DNA of 64,000 bases, taken from Myroides guanonis (GTDB lineage Bacteria; Bacteroidota; Bacteroidia; Flavobacteriales; Flavobacteriaceae). Below are positions 55,933-64,000 of the stretch, one piece after another (within the stretch, counting starts at the first letter, position 1; each line of letters begins with the position of its first letter). Location: positions 124,001-188,000 of the forward strand of contig NZ_FORU01000002.1 of NCBI RefSeq assembly GCF_900114085.1. The letters run 5' to 3'. Position numbers and translations under genes: made by a program. The notes beneath the pieces are model-generated. The model did not search any database and had not been told where the DNA came from. It saw only the letters and a program-made list of their open reading frames with translations.

Positions 55933-57372
55933 TTATTCTGACTTTTCAATGAATTCTTTAATCTTTTTATAAAACTTTCCTAAGAAGCCTGTCTCAAATC
56001 TATCGGCTGTAGAAAGTTGTTCTTCCTCAGAACGAGTCTCTGATTGTCTCAGTTTCTCTTCTGTATAAACCGCCCTATTAGGCGTATGAGGCGCTTGACT
56101 ATCACTAAAATCAAAAGGATTCTCTCTTTTAATTTCAACAACTTGCTTAACCTCTTGTAATCTCGCTTCTTCTTTTAATGACTCTAAAGAAACTGCTCCA
56201 CGTGTACGATTGCGGTCACTTTCCATAACCAATCCAACAGCCGTAGCAAACAAAGGACTAGAAATTTCTTTCTCAGAATCTCCTGCTAAATGCTCATTTG
56301 GATATCCTATACGAGTATCAATACCTGTCTTATATTCTACCAATTGCTTAATGTGTTTCAACTCTGCACCACCACCTGTCAATACAATACCGGCAATTAA
56401 TTTTTTCTGAGGATTCTCATAACCATATGTTTTGATTTCTGAAAACACAAGCTCTATAATCTCCTCAACACGAGCATGAATTATTTTCGACAAATTCTTA
56501 AGAGAAATCTCCTTTGGATCTTTACCTCTTAAACCAGGAATAGAAACAATTTCATTGTCTTTATTTTCACCAGGCCAAGCAGAACCAAATTTCACCTTTA
56601 ACAATTCAGCTTGTTTTCCAATAATAGAACACCCTTCTTTAATATCATCTGTTATAACATTACCTCCAAAAGGAACTACAGCTGTGTGACGAATAATTCC
56701 ATCTTTAAAAATGGCCAAATCTGTTGTACCACCACCTATATCAATCAAAGCAACACCAGCTTCTTTCTCTTCAAAACTTAGCACAGCTTCTGCTGACGCC
56801 AATGGCTCTAACGTAATACCAGAAAGCTCTAAACCAGCATCCTTTATACATCTACCAGCATTCTTTATTAAGGCAGCCTGACCAACTACCACATGAAAAG
56901 TAGCCTCTAAGCGCCCACCATACATACCAATAGGTTCTTTCACTCCTGGCTCGCCATCAATCTTAAACTCCTGAGGTAATACGTGAATTATTTCTTCACC
57001 CGGTAACATACTCAACTTCTGAACTTGAGCAATTAACTGCTCTATATCCATATCGTCAATAACCTTATCCGGATTCTCTCTACTTATATAGTCACTGTGC
57101 TGTATACTGCGGATGTGTTGCCCAGCTATTCCAACCACAACATTCTTTATTTTATATCCAGAAGATGCCTCAGCTTCCACAACAGCATTCTGTATAGACT
57201 GAATAGTCTGCGTGATATTGTTAACAACACCGCGCTTTACACCTAAGCTTTTTGCTTTACCAAGCCCTAAAATTTCGAGTTTGCCATACTCGTTTCTCTT
57301 GCCTATCATCGCAACTATTTTAGTCGTTCCGATATCCAATCCAACAGCTATATTTTCTCTTTCCATATTCAT
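55933..57372 (-). CDS. ftsA: cell division protein FtsA
   Basis: 479 residues; actin-fold protein that tethers FtsZ to the membrane. Phosphate and nucleotide motifs are VGLDIGTTKIVAMIG (phosphate 1), VALIDIGGGTTDLAIF (phosphate 2) and GIVLTGGGAELKHIKQL (adenosine). The 1C domain lies in the first third (VVVGIAGQHIRSIQ). The C-terminal end KFYKKIKEFIEKSE is an amphipathic helix suited to membrane binding. The ATG at 57372 directly abuts the ftsQ stop; ATG 57366 (MERENIAVG) is an equally possible start. Confidence 0.97.
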   Translation of the reverse strand: MNMERENIAVGLDIGTTKIVAMIGKRNEYGKLEILGLGKAKSLGVKRGVVNNITQTIQSIQNAVVEAEASSGYKIKNVVVGIAGQHIRSIQHSDYISRENPDKVIDDMDIEQLIAQVQKLSMLPGEEIIHVLPQEFKIDGEPGVKEPIGMYGGRLEATFHVVVGQAALIKNAGRCIKDAGLELSGITLEPLASAEAVLSFEEKEAGVALIDIGGGTTDLAIFKDGIIRHTAVVPFGGNVITDDIKEGCSIIGKQAELLKVKFGSAWPGENKDNEIVSIPGLRGKDPKEISLKNLSKIIHARVEEIIELVFSEIKTYGYENPQKKLIAGIVLTGGGAELKHIKQLVEYKTGIDTRIGYPNEHLAGDSEKEISSPLFATAVGLVMESDRNRTRGAVSLESLKEEARLQEVKQVVEIKRENPFDFSDSQAPHTPNRAVYTEEKLRQSETRSEEEQLSTADRFETGFLGKFYKKIKEFIEKSE

Positions 57373-58107
57373 TTATTTGGTACACACCACTTGCTGGGTA
57401 AATTTTAGATTTATTGTTTTATACTGCCCAATCAACACGCTATCTTTAGACGCGAAGTTTATAAAAGCTTTATAATTTTCGAACTTCTTTGTAATCTGAT
57501 CAAAACCACCAAATAGAATCTTAAAATCTTGATCACGACTTCTCATCTCCATTTTTTGATCTACACCAATGGTAATTCCAGTTATATTCTTCTTCAAAAA
57601 AGCATCTTCGTCAATCTGTTTTAATAAACCTGCTAACGCTTTACTATTTGACTTATCCACTCTTCCAACAACAATCGGTACGCGTGCAGTGTAATTAGAC
57701 GACAACGGCATTATAGTTCCCTCTGAATCAATGTAAAATGACTCTCCTTCATTCAAAACACGTCCAATAGCACGTCTTTGCCAAACATCTGCAACCAATT
57801 TCCCATCAACAGTCACGAAAACATCAGCGCTTTTAACCATCTCATTTTCCTGTACACCTGCCTCCAAACTATTCAAATCTAGACTAGATTTATTAATATT
57901 AAAAGGCTTAGGAAAACTTTGTATCAACAAGTTATTAACATTTTGACTAGTAATAAAATGGTCGCCATTTCCATAAAACCTAACTTCTACATTTTCTATC
58001 GCCCTAACCTCACTTCGCTTATTTGCAAAGGAATACAGCCCGATTATAACTATAAAAATCAAAATCAATCGTAAGTCGCTCCATTTTATTTTTCTTAGAA
58101 TCTTCAC
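57373..58107 (-). CDS. ftsQ: cell division protein FtsQ-like
   Basis: 244 residues, a bitopic membrane protein. A basic N-terminus (MKILRKIKW) precedes a transmembrane helix at ~12-29 (LRLILIFIVIIGLYSFA), then a periplasmic POTRA-like part and beta domain (FYGNGDHFITSQNVNNLLIQ, VTVDGKLVADVWQRRAIGRV, YIDSEGTIMPLS). The sequence is diverged from proteobacterial FtsQ, but size, topology and position between murC and ftsA identify it. The ATG overlaps the murC stop by four bases (ATGA). Confidence 0.93.
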   Translation of the reverse strand: MKILRKIKWSDLRLILIFIVIIGLYSFANKRSEVRAIENVEVRFYGNGDHFITSQNVNNLLIQSFPKPFNINKSSLDLNSLEAGVQENEMVKSADVFVTVDGKLVADVWQRRAIGRVLNEGESFYIDSEGTIMPLSSNYTARVPIVVGRVDKSNSKALAGLLKQIDEDAFLKKNITGITIGVDQKMEMRSRDQDFKILFGGFDQITKKFENYKAFINFASKDSVLIGQYKTINLKFTQQVVCTK

Positions 58108-59489
58108 GCTTTTTTCGAATTTTTAAGCTTTTCTATCAATCCTTCTTTTATTTCTTCTACTTTTTCACCAATATCTCCAGCACCTAAAGTCAATATAATA
58201 TCGGCATCTGATTCCTGCAAATACGACACTATATCATCCATAGAAACTATATCCTTAGAATCAGATGTTATTCTCTCTAACAACCTTTTTGAAGTCACTC
58301 CTTCGATAGGCAATTCTCTAGCAGGATAAATATCCATCAATACTACATTATCAAATTCAGATAAACTTGCAGCAAATTCATCCATAAAATCCCTCGTTCT
58401 AGAAAACAAGTGAGGTTGAAAAACAGCCACTATTTTTTTATCACTATACAACTCATGTACAGCTTGTGCCACAGCACGAATCTCGGTAGGATGATGTGCA
58501 TAATCATCTATATATATAAGTTTTTCATCTCTTAACTTATATGAAAACCTTCTGCGAACCCCTTGAAAACTTTCAAGAGCCGCTACTATCTTATCACTTT
58601 CTACTCCGTATGTATAAGCCATTGCAAACGCCAAAAGTGCATTCGAAAGATTGTGATGTCCAGGCAATGCAAAACGCACTCCTGCAATACGTTCATTTGG
58701 AGTTTGAATATCAAAAACATACCATCCATTTTCAATCTCAATATTACAAATTGAAAAAGCAGTGTTTCCGCAATCTTCTCCCAATCGAACAGCAACCTCC
58801 ACACCCTCTAAATCAACAGCAGGTGTTTTAAAAAAATGTGTTTTATCTTCAACTTTTGCAGCAAAATCCTTGAATGCGACAAGCATTTCTTCGGCAGTTC
58901 CAAAAATATCCAAGTGATCAGCTTCTGTAGAAGTCACACAAGCCATATTCGGATACAATTTTAAAAAAGAACGATCAAACTCATCTGCCTCTACCACTGT
59001 TACTGTTTTACCACTACCAATTAAATTAGTCTGATAATTTTCAACAACACCACCAACAAATGCCGTAACATCAACACCACTTTCATAAAGAACATGTCCC
59101 AAAATACTCGTCGTTGTTGTCTTTCCATGAGTTCCAGCAACAGCAAAACAATAGGTATCTTTAGTTATTATCCCTAATACTTCCGCACGTTTCTTAATCT
59201 CAAAACCATTATCAATAAAATAATTCCATTCCAAATGTGTCTTTGGAACAGCAGGAGTAACCACCACCAAAGTAGAGGAAACATCCCTAAAAACTTCATT
59301 GATATTCTCAACAGCATCATCAAAATGTATAACAATACCAGCCGCTTCCAATTCTCGAGTTAATTGAGTAGATGTACGATCGTAACCCGCAACCTCTTTG
59401 CCTAGAAACTTGAAATATCGGGCCAAAGCACTCATTCCAATACCTCCAATTCCAATAAAATACACAGCTTTAATGTCCTCTATTCTCAT
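58104..59489 (-). CDS. murC: UDP-N-acetylmuramate--L-alanine ligase
   Basis: 461 residues; adds the first amino acid to UDP-MurNAc. It has the three Mur ligase domains: Rossmann-like AVYFIGIGGIGMSALARYF at the start, ATP-binding AGTHGKTTTTSILGHVL (~118), VVEADEFDRSFL, and the C-domain YIDDYAHHPTEIRAVAQA and FQPHLFSRTRDF. It lies 6 nt after murG and overlaps ftsQ by four bases. Confidence 0.98.
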   Translation of the reverse strand: MRIEDIKAVYFIGIGGIGMSALARYFKFLGKEVAGYDRTSTQLTRELEAAGIVIHFDDAVENINEVFRDVSSTLVVVTPAVPKTHLEWNYFIDNGFEIKKRAEVLGIITKDTYCFAVAGTHGKTTTTSILGHVLYESGVDVTAFVGGVVENYQTNLIGSGKTVTVVEADEFDRSFLKLYPNMACVTSTEADHLDIFGTAEEMLVAFKDFAAKVEDKTHFFKTPAVDLEGVEVAVRLGEDCGNTAFSICNIEIENGWYVFDIQTPNERIAGVRFALPGHHNLSNALLAFAMAYTYGVESDKIVAALESFQGVRRRFSYKLRDEKLIYIDDYAHHPTEIRAVAQAVHELYSDKKIVAVFQPHLFSRTRDFMDEFAASLSEFDNVVLMDIYPARELPIEGVTSKRLLERITSDSKDIVSMDDIVSYLQESDADIILTLGAGDIGEKVEEIKEGLIEKLKNSKKA

Positions 59490-59495
59490 AACCCT

Positions 59496-60593
59496 TTACT
59501 TTATCAAAGTCACTATCTCGTTAACTATATTCTTTGTTGCATCAGGCATTCCCATTTTTTTAATAGTAATACCCAAATCTTTCTGTTTCATTTCATCTCT
59601 AAGCAACTTGCCAAAAACTTCCTGAAAGGTAACATCAACATCTTTTTCCTCTATCATTAATGCACCTCCACCATTCACTATGCTTAAAGCATTTTTCTTT
59701 TGATGGTCTTCTGCTACATTAGGAGAAGGTATAAACACAACCGGTTTCCCAACAATAGCCAATTCTGACACCGATGAAGCTCCTGCTCTAGAAACTATAA
59801 AATCAGCCACAGCATAAGCATAATCCATACGGTCTATAAATGGAAGCACACGGATGTTATCACCATGATACTTCTTATAATCTTCATAATATAATTTTCC
59901 ACATTGCCATAAAACCTGAATGTTCTCATCTTTGAAATAATCTAATTGAGAAACAATCAATTGATTGATTTTTCTAGCTCCTAAACTACCTCCCAAAACA
60001 AGCAAGATTTTATTATCAGTAGACAAACCAAAACTTGCAAGAGCTTTGAATCTCTTAGAATCAATCTCCAACAAATCTTGCCTAACAGGATTACCCGTCT
60101 TCACTAATCTTTCTTTCGGAAAATAAGACTCAAGGCCATCATAAGCCACGCATATTTTCTTTGCCTTAGAAGCCAACAATTTATTGGTTATTCCTGGATA
60201 TGAATTTTGTTCTTGGATAACTGTTGGAATTCCCATAGACGCAGCTACTTTAACAACCGCTCCACTAGCAAATCCTCCAGTACCAATAACCACATCTGGT
60301 TTAAACTGCTTAATTATTTTTCTAGATTTCCACAAACTAGAAACCAACTTAAAAGGAAATTTTAAATTCTCAACAGTCAACTTTCGTTGAATACCTGCAA
60401 TCCAAAGTCCTTCAATTTTATAACCTGCTTGAGGCACCTTTTGCATCTCCATCTTATCTGCCGCACCAACAAACAATATTTCGGCATTTGAAAACCTTGA
60501 TTTTAATTCATTTGCAATAGCAATTGCAGGATAGATATGTCCACCTGTACCACCACCACTAATTATAAATCTAGGATTCTCTTTCATAATCAT
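59496..60593 (-). CDS. murG: UDP-GlcNAc:lipid I N-acetylglucosaminyltransferase MurG
   Basis: 365 residues; makes lipid II from lipid I at the inner face of the membrane. The N-terminal G-loop is [20 protein letters not shown], a second glycine loop is [12 protein letters not shown], and the UDP-GlcNAc site is [20 protein letters not shown] with [14 protein letters not shown]. The GT-B fold length is normal. Its ATG shares one base with the ftsW stop. Confidence 0.98.
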   Translation of the reverse strand: MIMKENPRFIISGGGTGGHIYPAIAIANELKSRFSNAEILFVGAADKMEMQKVPQAGYKIEGLWIAGIQRKLTVENLKFPFKLVSSLWKSRKIIKQFKPDVVIGTGGFASGAVVKVAASMGIPTVIQEQNSYPGITNKLLASKAKKICVAYDGLESYFPKERLVKTGNPVRQDLLEIDSKRFKALASFGLSTDNKILLVLGGSLGARKINQLIVSQLDYFKDENIQVLWQCGKLYYEDYKKYHGDNIRVLPFIDRMDYAYAVADFIVSRAGASSVSELAIVGKPVVFIPSPNVAEDHQKKNALSIVNGGGALMIEEKDVDVTFQEVFGKLLRDEMKQKDLGITIKKMGMPDATKNIVNEIVTLIK

Positions 60594-61867
60594 TATTTAT
60601 TTCGAACAGCATCCATAGGATTTCCTCCCTCTGCCATTATTTCTTGTTCTTTCTCTAACAAGCTTCTATCAATCAGGGCTTGTAAAGCGTCTTCTCTTTC
60701 CATGCGTATACGCTCTTCCTCTCTAATTTCCTCTTCTTTTTTAGTAACACTAATAATAATACCCAATGACACACAAGTCATCCAAATAGAAGTACCCCCA
60801 CTGCTAATCAATGGCAAAGTTTGCCCCGTAGTAGGCAATAGTGAAACTGCTACCCCCATATTAATCATGGCTTGAAATATTATATAAAAACCCAATCCAA
60901 CTACCAATAATTTCCCGAATAAAGTTGGAGCCTTATGAGCTGCACGAACAAACCTAAAAAACAAGAACAAATAAACTGACAATACAGCCAATCCACCTAA
61001 CAAACCATACTCTTCAACTATGATTGCATAAATAAAATCGGAAGACGATTGAGGTAAAAAATTCTTCTGTACACTTTTCCCTGGTCCTAATCCAAAAACA
61101 CTACCCGTAGCGATTGCTATCTGAGCATTTTCAACTTGATACAAATCAGCATCCTCTTCATCAGTAGCAGTAAAACGATCAATTCTACTAATCCAAGTAT
61201 CCACCCGATTTGGCATCATTGAAGGGAAAGCTTTTGCTGTCAAGAAAAACAAACCTGCCATCGCTATAGATATTCCACCTATTCTCAACAAATATTTAAA
61301 AGGATATTTCCCAACAAATACCAACATACAAACCATCATAAAAATAAGAGCGGCCGTCGATAAGTTGGCAGGCAAAATTAAACCTGTAATAACAAACACA
61401 GGCAACCATAACCAAATCAAAGATTCCTTAAAATCAACAACCGTATCTCGTATACTAGCTAAATATTGAGCAACATAAACCAACAATACCACCGAAGCAA
61501 TAGAAGAAGGCTGAAAACCAACATTAACAAAAGGTATATATATCCATCTGTTTGCATTAGCTCCTCCAATAGTATTACCTTGAAAAGCTGTAAAAACAAG
61601 CAATATAACAACCACAAATATGGCTAACACAGAAATAACTCTAAAACGCTGATAGGGTATTTTATGAGTAAAATACATCATAATCAACCCAATCGTCAAA
61701 TGCGTAAAATGTTTAATTAAATACCCGAAAGTAGAACTTCCTGCACCTACTGTATAAACCAAGTTAGTACTCGCACTATAAACAGGCATAAACGAAAACA
61801 GAGCCAATAGAAAAACCATTGCCCAGATTAACTTATCCCCTTTTAAGTGTGAAAGTATCTCTTTCAT
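60593..61867 (-). CDS. ftsW: peptidoglycan glycosyltransferase FtsW (SEDS family)
   Basis: 424 residues with about ten transmembrane helices; polymerises glycan strands at the septum together with a class B PBP. SEDS features are [13 protein letters not shown] near the middle, [28 protein letters not shown] periplasmic loop with EEYGLLGG (essential acidic region), and a final [20 protein letters not shown] charged ~45-residue cytosolic tail ([18 protein letters not shown]) follows. It lies between murD (6 nt gap) and murG (1-base overlap). Confidence 0.97.
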   Translation of the reverse strand: MKEILSHLKGDKLIWAMVFLLALFSFMPVYSASTNLVYTVGAGSSTFGYLIKHFTHLTIGLIMMYFTHKIPYQRFRVISVLAIFVVVILLVFTAFQGNTIGGANANRWIYIPFVNVGFQPSSIASVVLLVYVAQYLASIRDTVVDFKESLIWLWLPVFVITGLILPANLSTAALIFMMVCMLVFVGKYPFKYLLRIGGISIAMAGLFFLTAKAFPSMMPNRVDTWISRIDRFTATDEEDADLYQVENAQIAIATGSVFGLGPGKSVQKNFLPQSSSDFIYAIIVEEYGLLGGLAVLSVYLFLFFRFVRAAHKAPTLFGKLLVVGLGFYIIFQAMINMGVAVSLLPTTGQTLPLISSGGTSIWMTCVSLGIIISVTKKEEEIREEERIRMEREDALQALIDRSLLEKEQEIMAEGGNPMDAVRNK

Positions 61868-61873
61868 ATTCTT

Positions 61874-63205
61874 TTATAAATTTCTAACAGCATCTTTAAA
61901 TTGACGACCACGGTCTTCATAGCTTTCAAACAAGTCAAAACTTGCGCAGGCCGGCGAAAGTAATACATTATCTCCTTGTTCAGCCATTTTTTCTGCAATT
62001 TTAACTGCCTCAACCATGCTCTGAGTTTCAATAATTGTATCTACTACTCCCGAATAAGCTGCTTGAATCTTATGGTTATCTACACCAAGACAGATAATAC
62101 CTTTTACTTTCTCACGAACTAAAGGCATTAATTCATCATAATCATTTCCTTTATCAACACCACCAACAATCCAAACCGTAGCATTTTTCATACTATCCAA
62201 CGCATAAAAAGTCGCATTGATATTAGTCGCTTTAGAATCATTGATATATTGAACGTTATTAATTTTAGATACTTGTTCTAAACGATGCTCAACTCCTTGA
62301 AAACTTGATAAACTCTCGCGAATCGTCTGCTTTCTAATTTTCATTAATTGAGCTACTGTTGTTGCAGCCATAGCGTTCTTTACATTGTGTTTTCCTTCTA
62401 AAGCAATATCTTCAACCGACACTGCTACTTTTTCACTATTCATATTTATTATTATTTTTTGGTCTTCCACATAAGCTCCAATATCAAATTTCTTAGTCAA
62501 AGAAAAAGGTATCTTTTGAGCACTAATCTCATGACTATCAAGCCACTTTTCTATTTCAACATCATCCGCATCATAAATCAAATAATCTTCAGAAGTCTGA
62601 TTCATCGTAATTCGAAACTTTGCGTCTATGTAATTCTCGTATTTATATTCGTAGCGATCTAAATGGTCTGGACTAATGTTTGTTATAACCGCAATATGAG
62701 GTCTAAAAGTCTCAATGCCATCTAACTGAAAGCTACTTAACTCTAAAACATATCTCTTATCAGGATCTATAGCAACTTGACCAGCATAACTATCTCCGAT
62801 ATTTCCCGCCAATCCAACATCTAACCCACCTTCTTTCAATAAGTAGTGCGTTAGCATAGTCGTAGTTGTTTTTCCATTACTACCCGTAATTGCAATTGGC
62901 AAATCACTATTAAAAGTAAACGCAAACTCAATTTCTGAAATAATGCGAATCCCTTTCTCTTTCGCTTTTTTTATAATAGCAACCTTATCAGGAATTCCAG
63001 GACTCTTAACAATCAAAGAAGCATTTAGAATCAACTCCTCTGTATGTTTCTCTTCCTCCCAAGCAATTTCTTGCTCATCCAACATATTTTTAAACTTAGA
63101 AGCAATCTTTCCAAAATCGGAAACAAAGACCTCATAATCATGTGCTTTAGCCAATATAGCTGAACCAACACCACTTTCACCTGCACCTAAAACAACTAAC
63201 TTCAT
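61874..63205 (-). CDS. murD: UDP-N-acetylmuramoylalanine--D-glutamate ligase
   Basis: 443 residues; adds D-Glu to UDP-MurNAc-L-Ala. N-domain VVLGAGESGVGSAILAKA, ATP loop ITGSNGKTTTTMLTHYLL (~108), VLELSSFQLD, NISPDHLDRY, and the C-domain YINDSKATNINATFYALDS and LLSPACASFDLFESYEDRGR. It lies 3 nt after mraY and 6 nt before ftsW. Confidence 0.98.
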   Translation of the reverse strand: MKLVVLGAGESGVGSAILAKAHDYEVFVSDFGKIASKFKNMLDEQEIAWEEEKHTEELILNASLIVKSPGIPDKVAIIKKAKEKGIRIISEIEFAFTFNSDLPIAITGSNGKTTTTMLTHYLLKEGGLDVGLAGNIGDSYAGQVAIDPDKRYVLELSSFQLDGIETFRPHIAVITNISPDHLDRYEYKYENYIDAKFRITMNQTSEDYLIYDADDVEIEKWLDSHEISAQKIPFSLTKKFDIGAYVEDQKIIINMNSEKVAVSVEDIALEGKHNVKNAMAATTVAQLMKIRKQTIRESLSSFQGVEHRLEQVSKINNVQYINDSKATNINATFYALDSMKNATVWIVGGVDKGNDYDELMPLVREKVKGIICLGVDNHKIQAAYSGVVDTIIETQSMVEAVKIAEKMAEQGDNVLLSPACASFDLFESYEDRGRQFKDAVRNL

Positions 63206-63208
63206 CCT

Positions 63209-64000
63209 CTATCTCAATTTTAGTGATACCAAACAAAAAACACCTAATAATATGGCAATAATCCAAAAACGTGTCACTATTTTACTTTCGTGATACCCTT
63301 TCTTTTGAAAGTGATGATGCAAAGGAGCCATTAAAAAAATACGCCTCCCTTCACCATATTTCTTCTTCGTGAGCTTGAAATATGAAACTTGCAAAACCAC
63401 CGATAAATTCTCTGCTAAAAACACACCACATAACACCGGTATCAAAAGCTCTTTACGAACTGCGATTGCAAGAACTGCAATAATCCCGCCTATAGTCAAA
63501 CTTCCCGTATCTCCCATAAAAACCTGAGCAGGGAATGTATTATACCACAAAAACCCAATCAGAGCCCCTGCGAAAGAGGCAATAAAAATGGTCATTTCAC
63601 CGGAATTAGGTATATACATTATGTTGAGATAACCCGACAAAATAACGTTACCTGAAACAAACGCAAAAATCCCTAACACAAAGACCGATATAGCCGAGGT
63701 TCCAGCCGCTAACCCATCAATACCATCCGTAAGATTAGCACCATTAGACACTGCTGTAACAATAAATATTACGATAGGAATAAATATAAGCCATGCATAA
63801 CTCTCATAACCATCACCTAACCACGCCAATATTTGTCCATAATCAAATTCGTTATCTTTAAAAAAAGGAATAGTCGTTGCTGTAGATTTAATATCAAAAC
63901 GACTTACCTCTGCATCTACCATCATAGCGACAGAAGGAGCCTCTCTAACCGTAACACTTGGGTGAAAATACAATACTGAACCAACTATAAGCCCAAGCCC
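63209..64000 (-). CDS. mraY: phospho-N-acetylmuramoyl-pentapeptide transferase, C-terminal part (cut by window end)
   Basis: The leftward frame is open to the window edge ([20 protein letters not shown] at the edge), so about 263 residues are visible and the start lies outside. MraY makes lipid I on undecaprenyl phosphate. Catalytic-site motifs are visible: [20 protein letters not shown] (Asp-rich Mg site), [20 protein letters not shown] and the [12 protein letters not shown] histidine motif. Several transmembrane helices are clear. An apparent start at 63973 is only an internal TTG (Leu) codon. Confidence 0.97.
   Translation of the reverse strand, partial: GLGLIVGSVLYFHPSVTVREAPSVAMMVDAEVSRFDIKSTATTIPFFKDNEFDYGQILAWLGDGYESYAWLIFIPIVIFIVTAVSNGANLTDGIDGLAAGTSAISVFVLGIFAFVSGNVILSGYLNIMYIPNSGEMTIFIASFAGALIGFLWYNTFPAQVFMGDTGSLTIGGIIAVLAIAVRKELLIPVLCGVFLAENLSVVLQVSYFKLTKKKYGEGRRIFLMAPLHHHFQKKGYHESKIVTRFWIIAILLGVFCLVSLKLR

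Overview
The window reads as a stretch of a low-GC chromosome from the family Flavobacteriaceae (phylum Bacteroidota), probably a Flavobacterium/Myroides-like organism. The main evidence is a complete gldK-gldL-gldM-gldN block (gliding motility / type IX secretion core), a short primary sigma factor without region 1.1, promoters of the Bacteroidota form TTG-N(16-20)-TAnnTTTG, an exosortase-F pair, lipoproteins with SSDD-type N-termini and a very long FtsZ. Most of the content is core genome. I see no prophage, CRISPR array or integron; the only mobile DNA is a decayed IS3-type transposase.

Layout. 1-6 kb: end of urocanate hydratase, a DUF4136 lipoprotein, the dead IS3 remnant, an Ig-repeat lipoprotein and an aromatic amino acid hydroxylase. 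6-13 kb: GSCFA protein and alaS leftward, then a rightward operon of M23 peptidase, MerR regulator, LemA and two TPM proteins. 13-18 kb: an outer-membrane barrel protein and the GTPases Der and Era. 18.3 kb: initiator tRNA. 18.5-30 kb, all leftward: ABC-F protein and FAD oxidoreductase, gldN-M-L-K, an arginase-fold protein that has lost metal ligands, and topA. 30.6-37.3 kb rightward: miaB, a sigma-54 activator, lptE, a TPR protein, secG, groES, groEL. 37-46.5 kb: rpe, lipB with a small Pmp3-type gene, lysS, rpoD, a trimethylamine-monooxygenase-type flavoprotein with a long structured leader, pnp and rpsO. 46.7-53 kb: a free-Met sulfoxide reductase, exosortase XrtF and partner, a Cys-rich metal module (HYC_CC_PP protein, TonB receptor, HMA protein), a CBS protein and a thioredoxin-fold lipid/thiol-type protein. 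53.2-64 kb: tRNA-Arg, yqeY and the division/cell-wall cluster ftsZ-ftsA-ftsQ-murC-murG-ftsW-murD-mraY (mraY cut by the window edge).

How the parts fit. The leftward 54-64 kb block makes lipid II and the divisome. gldKLMN forms the trans-envelope motor and ring of the T9SS. miaB, alaS, lysS, the two tRNAs, rpsO, der, era and the ABC-F protein serve translation and ribosome assembly. The most open questions are the arginase-like pseudoenzyme between topA and gldK, the roughly 260-nt hairpin-rich leader of the tmm-like gene, the cysteine-rich metal-uptake trio at 48-51 kb, the exosortase pair without a visible substrate, and a dyad operator candidate upstream of the CBS gene.

I found no clearly new multi-gene system. 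Several automatic start codons were moved on sequence grounds (era, miaB, lysS, gldN, rpsO), and one 54-residue gene and two tRNAs were added by direct reading.
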